From contig JAWKKG010000008.1 in assembly GCA_041393395.1 (NCBI GenBank), positions 124,001-188,000 on the forward strand: 64,000 bases of DNA. The letters are read 5' to 3'. The position numbers were made by a program, and so were the translations under genes. The stretch is from JAGQIB01 sp041393395. GTDB lineage: Bacteria > ARS69. The stretch's first letter is position 1. Each line of letters opens with the position of its first letter. Positions 34,831 through 42,124 of this stretch are shown here, piece after piece. Under the pieces are notes generated by a model. That model saw nothing but the letters and a program-made list of their open reading frames with translations, did no database searches and had not been told where the DNA came from.

Positions 34831-34864
34831 CTCTCCCCCGGGGAGTCGCGGTGTTCGGGGAGAG
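34831..34864 (-). promoter_or_regulatory. RNA hairpin covering the comM ribosome binding site
   Basis: On the minus strand the Shine-Dalgarno GGGGAGAG (34831-34838), 5 nt before ATG 34825, is perfectly complementary to CTCTCCCC (34857-34864), with an 18-nt loop. Eight G:C-rich pairs would hide the whole site, so translation of comM (and coupled ktrB) may depend on opening this stem. Confidence 0.5.
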
Positions 34865-34869
34865 ATGAC

Positions 34870-34887
34870 ACCGGCGCTCGCGCCGGT
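34870..34887 (-). terminator. Hairpin after TPR lipoprotein gene
   Basis: A perfect palindromic stem (34870-34877 ACCGGCGC with 34880-34887 GCGCCGGT) 20 bp past the stop of the TPR lipoprotein. No U-tract follows, so termination would be partial at best; it sits directly before the comM ribosome-site hairpin. Confidence 0.4.
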
Positions 34888-34906
34888 CGAACGTCGGCTC
34901 GGAGGG

Positions 34907-35788
34907 CTACTCGGACGTGGAGTCCTCGCCGAACTGCTCGAAGAAGCGGGCGATCTGCTGACGCATCGCATCCTTCTTCGGATTGTCCGCCGACAGCTCG
35001 CGGGCCTTCACGAACCACTCCTTCGCTTCCTCGTTCCGGTTCTGCGCGGCGAGCGCGACGCCCACGCTGTACACGGCGTCGAGGTACTCGGAATCGATGC
35101 CGGCCGCCGCCCGGTACTCGTTCTCGGCGAGCTGCACGCCGTCTGCGCGCCCGGACTGCATGTACGCGTTCCCCAGGACCACGCGAAGCTGCTTCGCGGT
35201 GGGATCGAGCTCGAGGGAGCGCGACAGGTTCGTGATCGCGCCCTCGAAGTCTCCCTGCTGGTAGCGGATGTTCCCGAGCGCCACGTACGCGAAATAGAAC
35301 TGCGGGTCGTACTCGATGCACCGCTCGTACTCGGCGACGGCCGGATCGATCCGCCCCGAATCCTGGTACAGGACGCCCAGATTGTAGTGCGCGAGCACGA
35401 ACTTCTTCTGAAGCCGGATCGACTCCAGGAATTCCTTCTCCGCGTCCGCGGGACGCTCCAGCAGCTTGAAGGAGTTCCCGAGGTTGAAGTGCGCCTCGGC
35501 GTAGCTCGGATCGATGTCGAGTGCCTGCCGGTACTCGCGCACGGATCCCTCCGCATCGCCCGACTTGTAGAGCGCGAGGCCGAGCAGGTTGCGCGCCTCC
35601 GCGTTCTTCGGATCATCGGCGAGAAGCGCGTTCGCGAGCGCGACCGCTTCGTCGATCTTGTTCGCGACGACGAGGTCGTAGCCCTCCTGCAGGCGCGGAT
35701 CGATCTTCTTGCTGCATCCCGTCCCGAGCACGAGTGCCACGAGCAGGACGAACACGGGGACGATCCGCTCAGGTCTGAGCTGCTTCAT
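34907..35788 (-). CDS. TPR-repeat lipoprotein
   Basis: 293 residues. A lipoprotein signal (MKQLRPERIV, hydrophobic core, LGTGC with Cys 25) precedes about seven consecutive TPR motifs (residues 30-275), such as AHFNLGNSFKLLERPADAEK. The C-terminus is acidic. It should be a periplasmic or outer-membrane TPR scaffold. The first 20 bp overlap a 45-residue membrane protein gene upstream, so the two may be coupled. No enzymatic domain; function unknown. It is the third TPR lipoprotein in the window. Confidence 0.75.
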   Translation of the reverse strand: MKQLRPERIVPVFVLLVALVLGTGCSKKIDPRLQEGYDLVVANKIDEAVALANALLADDPKNAEARNLLGLALYKSGDAEGSVREYRQALDIDPSYAEAHFNLGNSFKLLERPADAEKEFLESIRLQKKFVLAHYNLGVLYQDSGRIDPAVAEYERCIEYDPQFYFAYVALGNIRYQQGDFEGAITNLSRSLELDPTAKQLRVVLGNAYMQSGRADGVQLAENEYRAAAGIDSEYLDAVYSVGVALAAQNRNEEAKEWFVKARELSADNPKKDAMRQQIARFFEQFGEDSTSE

Positions 35789-35906
35789 TCCGACGCTCCC
35801 TCCGGCGGGCCTTGAAGTGGTCCGCGACGAGAATACCCACGATCGCGAGTACGACCAGCACGTTCAGCGCGAGAATACCGAGCAGAATGGCGAGGACGAT
35901 CTTCAT
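35769..35906 (-). CDS. Single-pass membrane microprotein, 45 residues
   Basis: An ATG-to-TGA frame of 45 codons between yraN and the TPR lipoprotein. The protein starts MKIVLAILLGILALNVLVV, giving one strong membrane helix (about residues 3-27), then VADHF and a basic tail with KARRRERRNEAAQT. It fits exactly the gap after yraN (6 bp) and overlaps the start of the lipoprotein gene by 20 bp, and its high content of Ile/Leu/Val with a positive cytoplasmic tail argues for a real inner-membrane protein. No family recognised. Confidence 0.6.
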   Translation of the reverse strand: MKIVLAILLGILALNVLVVLAIVGILVADHFKARRRERRNEAAQT

Positions 35907-35912
35907 GGCGCG

Positions 35913-36281
35913 TCAGACTCCGAACCGCAGCGGCGACTCGAACGCGTTGCGGAGTCTCGAGACGACGGCGTCCGTGCCGGCTCCCTCCACCGTCACCACG
36001 TCGAATCGACAGCCGCCCGGAGCGAGGCCGTGACGGGCGATCCACATCGCGGCGGCGGCGGCGAGGCGGCGGCGCTTGTCGGGTGTCACCGCCGCGAGTG
36101 CGTCCTTGCCCCGCCGCGCCTTGACCTCCACGAACACCTCCACGTCGCCTTCCCGTACCACGAGATCGATCTCTCCGCCGGCGAGCCGCACGTTGCGATC
36201 CCGCACGACGGCACCGTGTTCCTGGAGCCAGCGCGCCGCCCGGTCCTCGGCCCATCGTCCGCGCGCGGGAGACGTCCTCAA
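35913..36281 (-). CDS. yraN: YraN family nuclease-fold protein (UPF0102)
   Basis: 122 residues from a TTG that overlaps the rnhB stop (TTGA). The conserved elements are GRWAEDRAARWL, the PD-(D/E)xK-like core GGEIDLVVREGDVEVFVEVK, and RFDVVTVEG. The family is predicted to have a restriction-endonuclease fold; cellular role is not established. The rnhB-yraN pair after rplS is a very common arrangement. Confidence 0.88.
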   Translation of the reverse strand: MRTSPARGRWAEDRAARWLQEHGAVVRDRNVRLAGGEIDLVVREGDVEVFVEVKARRGKDALAAVTPDKRRRLAAAAAMWIARHGLAPGGCRFDVVTVEGAGTDAVVSRLRNAFESPLRFGV

Positions 36282-36898
36282 AACAGGGTTCCCTGCGCCG
36301 TCAGGGCGACGGGCGAGAAGCTCCGGCGATGGAGCGGACACGGCCCCCGTTCCGCGAGCGCGAGCCGATGCTCCTCGGAGGCGTAGCCGCGGTTCGAGGC
36401 GAAGCCGTAGGCGGGAAACCGGCGATCGACCGATGCCATGAACCGGTCGCGCACGACTTTCGCCACGATCGACGCCGCGGAGATGCACGCGCACTTCGCG
36501 TCTCCCTTGACGACGGCCGTATGCTCGAGCGGGAGCCCGGGAACGGGGCGCCCATCCACCAGCAGGTGGGCGGGCGCGATCTCGAGGCGGGCGACGGCTC
36601 GCCGCATGGCCCGGTGCGTCGCCTGCAGGATGTTGATCCGGTCGATCTCGCGCGTCCGCGACCAGCCGATGCCGACCGTCGCGCACGCGAGGATCTCCGC
36701 GCACAACCGCTCGCGCGTGGCCTCCGTCAGGACCTTCGAGTCCGCGAGCCCCTCGATCCGAGGGGACTCGGGGAGCACGACGGCCGCGGCGACGACCGGC
36801 CCCGCCAGCGGGCCGCGACCGACCTCGTCGATGCCGGCAACGGCACCGCCCACCTGGAGCGCGATCTCGCGCTCCATCGCGTAGGGGTCGCTCGGCAC
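36278..36898 (-). CDS. rnhB: Ribonuclease HII
   Basis: 206 residues. The catalytic acidic residues appear in GIDEVGRGPLAGPVVAAAVVL (Asp-Glu), in the LVDGRPVPG segment and further Asp residues later; KGDAKCACISAASIVAKVVRD is also conserved. RNase HII removes ribonucleotides and RNA primers from DNA. Start is GTG 36898, with ATG 36877 possible. It is followed by yraN with a four-base overlap. Confidence 0.94.
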   Translation of the reverse strand: MPSDPYAMEREIALQVGGAVAGIDEVGRGPLAGPVVAAAVVLPESPRIEGLADSKVLTEATRERLCAEILACATVGIGWSRTREIDRINILQATHRAMRRAVARLEIAPAHLLVDGRPVPGLPLEHTAVVKGDAKCACISAASIVAKVVRDRFMASVDRRFPAYGFASNRGYASEEHRLALAERGPCPLHRRSFSPVALTAQGTLF

Positions 36899-36903
36899 CG
36901 ACG

Positions 36904-37254
36904 TCAGTTCGAGCGCTTCTCGCGGATGCGCGCCGCGCGCCCGGTCAGGCTGCGCAGATAGAACAGCTTCGCGCGGCGAACGCGACCGTTTCGCAGTACC
37001 TCGAAGCGGGCGACGGACGGCGAGTGCATCGGGAAGATTCGCTCCACGCCGACGCCGTTCGAGATCTTGCGCACCGTCACGCTCTCGCGCATGCCGCTGC
37101 CGCGACGCTGGATCACGTCGCCCTTGAAGACCTGGATGCGCTCCTTGTTTCCCTCGCGCACGCGCACGTGCACGTTCACCGTGTCGCCGGGGCGCAGATC
37201 CGGCAGCTCCGACTGGAGCCCCGATGCCTCCGCCACCCGAATGAGATCCGCCAT
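36904..37254 (-). CDS. rplS: 50S ribosomal protein L19
   Basis: 116 residues from ATG 37254 (GAAGGA upstream). RPGDTVNVHVRVREGNKERIQVFKG and GVGVERIFPMHSP are L19 signatures quoted in part. It sits at the 30S-50S interface. The order rpsP-rimM-trmD-rplS is the classical trmD operon. Confidence 0.97.
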   Translation of the reverse strand: MADLIRVAEASGLQSELPDLRPGDTVNVHVRVREGNKERIQVFKGDVIQRRGSGMRESVTVRKISNGVGVERIFPMHSPSVARFEVLRNGRVRRAKLFYLRSLTGRAARIREKRSN

Positions 37255-37294
37255 CGTCCTTCTCCTTCTTCTTCTCGCTTCCCGTGACGCCTGC

Positions 37295-38074
37295 CTACTC
37301 GGACGCGGTCCCTCCGGACGCCTCCGTCTCCCGGCCCGCATCGAGATCGGCCTCGATCTCGCGCAGGAGCTTGCGATCCTCCGCCGTCAACTCGGCCCGC
37401 GCGAGCAGCTCGGGTCGCCGCGCGAGCGTCCGCGCGAGCGCCTGTCGCCGCCGCCACCGGCGGATGTTCTCGTGGTGCCCGGACAGCAAGACCTCCGGCA
37501 CCGCCGCCCCCCGGAACTCCCGCGGCCGCGTGTACTGCGGCACCTCGAGCAGCCCCGAGTGGATCGAGTCGTCTTCCGCGCTCGCGAAGTCTCCGAGCGC
37601 TCCGGGGAGAAGCCGCATCACCGCGTCGATCACGACGAGGGCCGGCAGCTCTCCCCCGGAGAGCACGTAGTCTCCGATCGAGATCTCGTCCGTGGCGTAG
37701 GCCCGGACGACCCGGTCGTCGACTCCCTTGTATCGCCCCGCCACCAGGAAGATCGCTTCCTCGCGCGCGAGATCTCGCGCGAGATCCTGATGGAACGGCA
37801 CGCCGCCGGGCGTCAGGAAGACGATCCGGGGACGCGACTCTTCGTTCGCGAGCGCCGTGTCCAGCGCGGTCGCGATCGGCTGCGCCATCATCACCATGCC
37901 GGCGCCGCCGCCGAACGGAATGTCGTCCACCTTGCGGTGGCGATCCTCCGTGTACTGCCGGGGATCGACGGCTCGAACGTCGAGCAATCCGCGCTCGATC
38001 GCCGCTCCCAGGATCGAGGGCGCGCACGCGGCCTCGATCAGTTCCGGGAAGATCGTGAAGACCGTGATCCTCAT
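37295..38074 (-). CDS. trmD: tRNA (guanine-N1)-methyltransferase
   Basis: 259 residues starting MRITVFTIFPELIEAACAPS. The SPOUT trefoil-knot region is DYVLSGGELPALVVIDAVMR, which binds S-adenosylmethionine, and the DPRQYTEDRHRKVDDIPFGGG loop carries the catalytic Asp. TrmD makes m1G37 and prevents frameshifting. The protein ends with a short extension rich in Glu. It lies 32 bp after rimM. Confidence 0.97.
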   Translation of the reverse strand: MRITVFTIFPELIEAACAPSILGAAIERGLLDVRAVDPRQYTEDRHRKVDDIPFGGGAGMVMMAQPIATALDTALANEESRPRIVFLTPGGVPFHQDLARDLAREEAIFLVAGRYKGVDDRVVRAYATDEISIGDYVLSGGELPALVVIDAVMRLLPGALGDFASAEDDSIHSGLLEVPQYTRPREFRGAAVPEVLLSGHHENIRRWRRRQALARTLARRPELLARAELTAEDRKLLREIEADLDAGRETEASGGTASE

Positions 38075-38106
38075 CGACGCCCCCGGCTTTCCTCGGCCGC
38101 GCGGAG

Positions 38107-38649
38107 CTACGACTCCGCGGAGACCTCTCTCAACCCCGGCGGAACCCGGACCACCATCCGGCCTTCGCCCGGGTCGACCCGCACCAGCACGTCCTCCAGG
38201 AACGGGAGCAGGAGCTCACCCTGCTCGCCCCGCACCACGAGCACGTCGTTCGCCGGCAGCAGCATCACTTCCGCCAGCGTTCCCAGCGCCTCGCCGTCCT
38301 CGGTCTCCACCGCGAGTCCGACGAGATCGGCCACGAGCCACTCGCCGTCTTCCCGCGCCGGGAGATCCTGCCGTCGCGCCAGGATCTCCGCACCTCGCAA
38401 CGCCTCGGCCGCACCGCGATCTCGCGCCGCGTCGACGCGCACGATCCAGCCGAGCTTGCGCGGCCGCACGTCCAGCACCCTCACCCGCCGCGGCTTTCCG
38501 TCTGCCTCCGGTACACGGAGGGTGAGACGGGAGAGCGCCAAGAGCTCTTCCGGCGTCACGCCGAACAGACGGGCGGTCACCTCGCCGCGGATGCCGTGCG
38601 GACGTCCGAGCTCCGCGACGACGAGCCGATCCCCGTCCTCCGTCGACAA
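38107..38649 (-). CDS. rimM: Ribosome maturation factor RimM
   Basis: 180 residues from TTG 38649, the only plausible start (6 bp after the rpsP stop). The N-terminal domain begins VVAELGRPHGIRGEV and the C-terminal PRC-barrel includes DGEALGTLAEVMLLPANDVLVV in part. RimM assists 30S head assembly and binds S19. Position between rpsP and trmD is standard. Confidence 0.94.
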   Translation of the reverse strand: MSTEDGDRLVVAELGRPHGIRGEVTARLFGVTPEELLALSRLTLRVPEADGKPRRVRVLDVRPRKLGWIVRVDAARDRGAAEALRGAEILARRQDLPAREDGEWLVADLVGLAVETEDGEALGTLAEVMLLPANDVLVVRGEQGELLLPFLEDVLVRVDPGEGRMVVRVPPGLREVSAES

Positions 38650-38655
38650 CCCGGA

Positions 38656-39072
38656 CTAGGCCCCCGCGCCGGCTTCCTCCGCCGGCTTCGCGGCGGCCTC
38701 GGCCTTCGCCTTCTCTTCTTCCGCGATCCGGGTGGCCGTCTTCTTGGACGGACGTGGCGGACGCGTGCGCTCGACGGAATCGTTCACGCGATCCGTCGGC
38801 ATCTCGCCGCCGGCCTTCACGGCCTGCCACTGCGCGAGCACGCCCGCCTTCGCGAACAACCGCTTCACGGTGTCCGTCGGCTGGGCGCCGTTCGACAACC
38901 ACTTGATCGCGACGTCCGGCATGAGATCCACCTTCGCCGGCTTCGCGAGCGGATCGTACGTCCCGACGATCTCGATGAACCGACCATCGCGACGATGCGC
39001 TTCTTCCGCCGCCACGACTCGGTAGTAGGGGCGCTTCCGGTTCCCCATCCGCGCCAAACGCAGTCTGACCAA
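38656..39072 (-). CDS. rpsP: 30S ribosomal protein S16 with long C-terminal tail
   Basis: 138 residues from TTG 39072, preceded by AGGAGG at good spacing. The first 80 residues are ordinary S16 (VRLRLARMGNRKRPYYRVV, FIEIVGTYDPL). The remaining 55 are an extension rich in Lys, Ala, Glu and Pro, about twice the usual tail length. It is first after ffh in the operon. Confidence 0.94.
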   Translation of the reverse strand: MVRLRLARMGNRKRPYYRVVAAEEAHRRDGRFIEIVGTYDPLAKPAKVDLMPDVAIKWLSNGAQPTDTVKRLFAKAGVLAQWQAVKAGGEMPTDRVNDSVERTRPPRPSKKTATRIAEEEKAKAEAAAKPAEEAGAGA

Positions 39073-39126
39073 CTCTTCCTCCTCGTTCTTTCGCCGGCCG
39101 CGCCGGCTTCGTGCCGGAAGTTCCGG

Positions 39127-40467
39127 CTACCGCATCCCGGGCAGGCGGGCGAGCATCTTGCCCCGCTTGCCCTTCTTCAACTTCGACATCTGCTTCATCA
39201 TCTGCCGCATGTCCTGGAACTGCTTCAGCAGCTGATTCACTTCCTGTACCGACGTCCCGCTGCCGCGCGCGATGCGCTTGCGCCGACTGCCGTTCAGGAG
39301 GCCGGGCTTCGCTCGCTCCGCGGGCGTCATCGAGTTGATGATCGCCTCCACGCGGCCGATCGAGCGCCCGCCGTCCTTCTCGACTTCCTTCAGCGCCTCC
39401 TTCGGCATCCCCGGGAGCATCCCGAGAATCTGGTTCAGCGGCCCCATCTTGCGGATCCGCCGCAGCTGGGAGCGGAAGTCGTCCAGGTCGAACTCGTTCC
39501 GCTGGAGCTTGCGGGCGAGGTCTTCCGCCTCCTCGACCGCGACTGTCTCCTGCGCCCGCTCCACCAGGGTGACCACGTCGCCCATGCTGAGGATGCGGGA
39601 CGCCATCCGATCCGGGTGGAACGGCTCGAGCGCATCCGCCGACTCGCCGACCCCGAGGAACTTCAGCGGCACTCCGGTCACCCGCGCGATCGAGAGCGCC
39701 GCTCCGCCGCGTGCGTCACCGTCCATCTTCGTGAGCACGACGCCGTCGAAGCCGAGCCGTTCCTTGAACGTCTCCGCCACCGTCACCGCGTCCTGCCCGA
39801 TCATTCCGTCGACGATCAGGAGCACCTCACGCGGCTTCACCGCGCTCCGGATCGCCGAGAGCTCTTCCATCAGCGCATCGTCGACGTGCAGACGACCCGC
39901 CGTGTCGAACAGCACCACGTCGGCGGCGGCCTTCCGCGCGCCTTCCAGGCCGCGACGACAGATCTCGACCGGATCCTCCTCCGGTCCCTCGTACACCGCA
40001 TGGCCGTTCGCGCGCGCCAGCTTGATCAGCTGATCGCGCGCGGCCGGCCGGTACGGATCCGCCGGAACGAGGTACGAGGCGCGCCCCTGCTTCTTCAGCC
40101 AGTTCGCGAGCTTCGCGGTCGTCGTCGTCTTGCCCGAGCCCTGCAGTCCCACGAGCATCACGGGCACCGGTGGAGTGCCCGCGATGCTCGGACGAGCGAC
40201 CGATCCGCCGAGCAGATCGACGAGCTCGTCGTGGACGATCTTCACCACCTGCTGGCCGGGACGGACGCCCTTCAGGACCTCCTGCCCGACCGCGCGCTCC
40301 TCCACGCGCTTCACGAACTCCTTCGCCACCTTGTAGTGGACGTCGGCTTCGAGCAGCGCGCGCCGGATTTCCTTCAGGGACTCGCGGACGAGATCCTCGG
40401 TCAGCACGCCCCGGCCGCGGAGACCCTTGAAGATCCCCTCGAGGCGGGTGGTGAGGTCCTCGAACAT
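39127..40467 (-). CDS. ffh: Signal recognition particle protein Ffh
   Basis: 446 residues from ATG 40467. N domain (FEDLTTRLEGIFKGLRG), G domain with GLQGSGKTTTTAKLA, DTAGRL and TKMDGDARGG, and a methionine-rich M domain ending MKQMSKLKKGKRGKMLA. It binds the SRP RNA (12266-12396) and signal sequences, delivering ribosomes to FtsY. It is the first gene of ffh-rpsP-rimM-trmD-rplS-rnhB-yraN, with a promoter at 40582-40610. Confidence 0.97.
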   Translation of the reverse strand: MFEDLTTRLEGIFKGLRGRGVLTEDLVRESLKEIRRALLEADVHYKVAKEFVKRVEERAVGQEVLKGVRPGQQVVKIVHDELVDLLGGSVARPSIAGTPPVPVMLVGLQGSGKTTTTAKLANWLKKQGRASYLVPADPYRPAARDQLIKLARANGHAVYEGPEEDPVEICRRGLEGARKAAADVVLFDTAGRLHVDDALMEELSAIRSAVKPREVLLIVDGMIGQDAVTVAETFKERLGFDGVVLTKMDGDARGGAALSIARVTGVPLKFLGVGESADALEPFHPDRMASRILSMGDVVTLVERAQETVAVEEAEDLARKLQRNEFDLDDFRSQLRRIRKMGPLNQILGMLPGMPKEALKEVEKDGGRSIGRVEAIINSMTPAERAKPGLLNGSRRKRIARGSGTSVQEVNQLLKQFQDMRQMMKQMSKLKKGKRGKMLARLPGMR

Positions 40468-40581
40468 GACGCCCCTTCCGATACCGCACCGAGACCGCGC
40501 GACGAGCACGCGAGATCACCCGAACGACGGCCTCGGCTGCGCGTCGATCGGTTTCCCGGATTCACCCCACAGGAACCGGAG

Positions 40582-40610
40582 ACGATACCGGAGGGTGACG
40601 GAAGGATCAA
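40582..40610 (-). promoter_or_regulatory. Promoter for the ffh-trmD operon
   Basis: On the minus strand TTGATC (40605-40610), 17-bp spacer, TATCGT (40582-40587), giving a leader of about 105 nt before the ffh ATG. No other promoter-like pair was seen before yraN. Confidence 0.55.
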
Positions 40611-40618
40611 GGGCAGAG

Positions 40619-40672
40619 CCGGGCCGGAAGGGCCCGGGAGCGATGCCTCGGCCGGCGGGCATTCCGGCCCGG
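40619..40672 (-). terminator. Long inverted repeat after rpe
   Basis: Arms 40619-40629 (CCGGGCCGGAA) and 40662-40672 (TTCCGGCCCGG) are perfectly complementary over 11 bp with a 32-nt GC-rich loop. It begins 7 bp past the rpe stop and precedes the ffh promoter, so it probably separates the two transcripts. No U-tract follows. Confidence 0.45.
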
Positions 40673-40678
40673 ACGCCC

Positions 40679-41350
40679 TCAGCGGGCCCGGAGGCGCTCC
40701 AGGGCGTGCCACTCCGCCACGAGGCCCGCCGGGTCCTCCGCCCCGAAGAAGGCGGTGCCCGCCACCAGGATCTCGGCGCCGGCGGCGACCGCCCGCCGGG
40801 CGGTCGCGGGCCCGATCCCGCCGTCCACCTCGATCAGGTAGTCGTGCCCGGCCGCGGCCCGCAGATCCCGCGCCCGGGTCAGCTTCGCCTCCTGCTCCGT
40901 CCGGTACGACTGCCCCCCGAAGCCGGGCTCGACCGTCATGATCAGCACCAGCGAGACGGCCTCGAGAAACGGCTCGACGTCGGCGAGGGGCGTGCCCGGC
41001 CGCAGCGTGATCCCGGGCTTCAGCCCGCGCTCGGCGATGGCGGTCAGGGTCTCGGAGACATCCGAGCAGGCTTCCACGTGGACCGTGAGGTACTCGGCCC
41101 CCGCGTCCGCGAACGCATCGACGTAGCGTCGCGGCTCCTCGATCATGAGATGAACGTCGAGCGGCAGCGAGGTCAGCTCGCGCACCGCCTCGACCACGAC
41201 CGGACCGAACGAGATGTTCGGCACGAACATCCCGTCCATGATGTCGAGATGCAGGAGATCGGCGCCCGCGTCCTCGGCGAGACGAACGGCCCGCTCGAGC
41301 GAACGGAAATCGGCGGCGAGCAGCGACGGCGCGACCTGAACGACGGACAT
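40679..41350 (-). CDS. rpe: Ribulose-phosphate 3-epimerase
   Basis: 223 residues, TIM-barrel with the family's metal and catalytic motifs HLDIMDGMFVPNISFGP, HLMIEEP, MTVEPGFGGQ and EVDGGIG. It interconverts ribulose-5-phosphate and xylulose-5-phosphate in the pentose phosphate pathway. ATG 41350 has AGGAGG upstream. It has its own promoter candidate (41375-41403). In many genomes rpe follows rsmB-PASTA genes, as here with one gene between. Confidence 0.95.
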   Translation of the reverse strand: MSVVQVAPSLLAADFRSLERAVRLAEDAGADLLHLDIMDGMFVPNISFGPVVVEAVRELTSLPLDVHLMIEEPRRYVDAFADAGAEYLTVHVEACSDVSETLTAIAERGLKPGITLRPGTPLADVEPFLEAVSLVLIMTVEPGFGGQSYRTEQEAKLTRARDLRAAAGHDYLIEVDGGIGPATARRAVAAGAEILVAGTAFFGAEDPAGLVAEWHALERLRAR

Positions 41351-41374
41351 CGGGGCACCTCCTCGGCACCCCGC

Positions 41375-41403
41375 AAGATATCACGCCGCGGATGGGTCAG
41401 AAA
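41375..41403 (-). promoter_or_regulatory. Promoter candidate for rpe
   Basis: On the minus strand TTTCTG (41398-41403), 17-bp spacer, TATCTT (41375-41380), ending 25 bp before the ATG. The region also lies just past the stop of the unknown gene at 41413. Confidence 0.45.
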
Positions 41404-41412
41404 CGAGCGCGG

Positions 41413-42009
41413 TCACCAGTCGCCGAGAAAGATCCCGGAGTCGCGCTTCTTGGGCTTCGGCTCGACCGGCGGAGGTTCGGCGGCGACGAGGCGCGGCTTG
41501 CGGTAGTCCTCGGGACGCAGTCCGAGCATTTCGTCCCAGCGATCCGGCCCGCCACGTTGCGTGCGCCGCTGCGGGACCGCGCGCTCGTGTGCTTCGGACG
41601 CGGCGATCGCGTCCTCGTCGAAGAGAATGCGGTGGGTGCTGTGGAAGACGACCCAGACCTTCTCGAGGTTCGAGTTCGCGTCCGTCGGAAACAGGAAGAA
41701 GCCGGTGCGCTTCGGGTCGTAGTCGTCGACCCAGCCGGCCAGCTCCTCACCGTCGGTGAACTCGATCCACGCCTTGCGCCCCTGACCATCCCGGTAGCGG
41801 AACGTCTTGCGCTCGTCGTGCGAGTGGTTGCCGAACAGGTTCTTCACGAAGAAGAGCGCCTTCAGCTCGTCGATGTCGATGCGGTGGGGCTCCCCCAGCT
41901 CGTCCGTGATCGACAGCAGCGTGCGATCCGGGCGGAAGTCGCTGGACGTTCCCCGCACCAGTCGGCCGTCGCGGTGGCGCGCCACGACCAGAAATCCGTA
42001 GTCCGACAT
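41413..42009 (-). CDS. Uncharacterised protein with PilZ-like/DUF beta-barrel features
   Basis: 198 residues from ATG 42009, preceded by GGGGAGGA. The N-terminal half (about 5-130) is beta-rich and contains DIDELKALFFVKNLFGN, FTDGEELAGWVDDY and GFFLFPTDANSNLEKVWV in part, a pattern I have seen in small conserved proteins of unknown function from diderm bacteria that carry an FFVK-DGE-GFFL-PxD-N order. The C-terminal third is charged and proline-rich. No signal peptide, no catalytic motif. It lies between the PASTA gene and rpe. No function assigned. Confidence 0.6.
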   Translation of the reverse strand: MSDYGFLVVARHRDGRLVRGTSSDFRPDRTLLSITDELGEPHRIDIDELKALFFVKNLFGNHSHDERKTFRYRDGQGRKAWIEFTDGEELAGWVDDYDPKRTGFFLFPTDANSNLEKVWVVFHSTHRILFDEDAIAASEAHERAVPQRRTQRGGPDRWDEMLGLRPEDYRKPRLVAAEPPPVEPKPKKRDSGIFLGDW

Positions 42010-42074
42010 CCGATCCTCCCCTCGCCGGAGACATCGGCCGACGCGCGGAGGGAAATGAGCCGGACGGCGCTTTC

Positions 42075-42092
42075 GGGGCCCGAGGGGGCCCC
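42075..42092 (-). terminator. GC hairpin after PASTA gene
   Basis: Arms GGGGCCC (42075-42081) and GGGCCCC (42086-42092) pair perfectly with a 4-nt loop, starting 20 bp after the PASTA stop. On the minus strand it is followed by GAAAGCG rather than a U-tract. Confidence 0.4.
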
Positions 42093-42124
42093 AGTGGCGG
42101 CCCAGTGGCGGCCTAGTGGCGGGA
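42092..42124. repeat. 11-bp tandem repeat, three copies, spanning the PASTA stop codon
   Basis: Units 42092-42102 and 42103-42113 are both CAGTGGCGGCC; the third (42114-42124) begins TAGTGGCGG. The C-to-T change creates CTA at 42113-42115, which is the TAG stop of the minus-strand PASTA gene. Confidence 0.85.
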
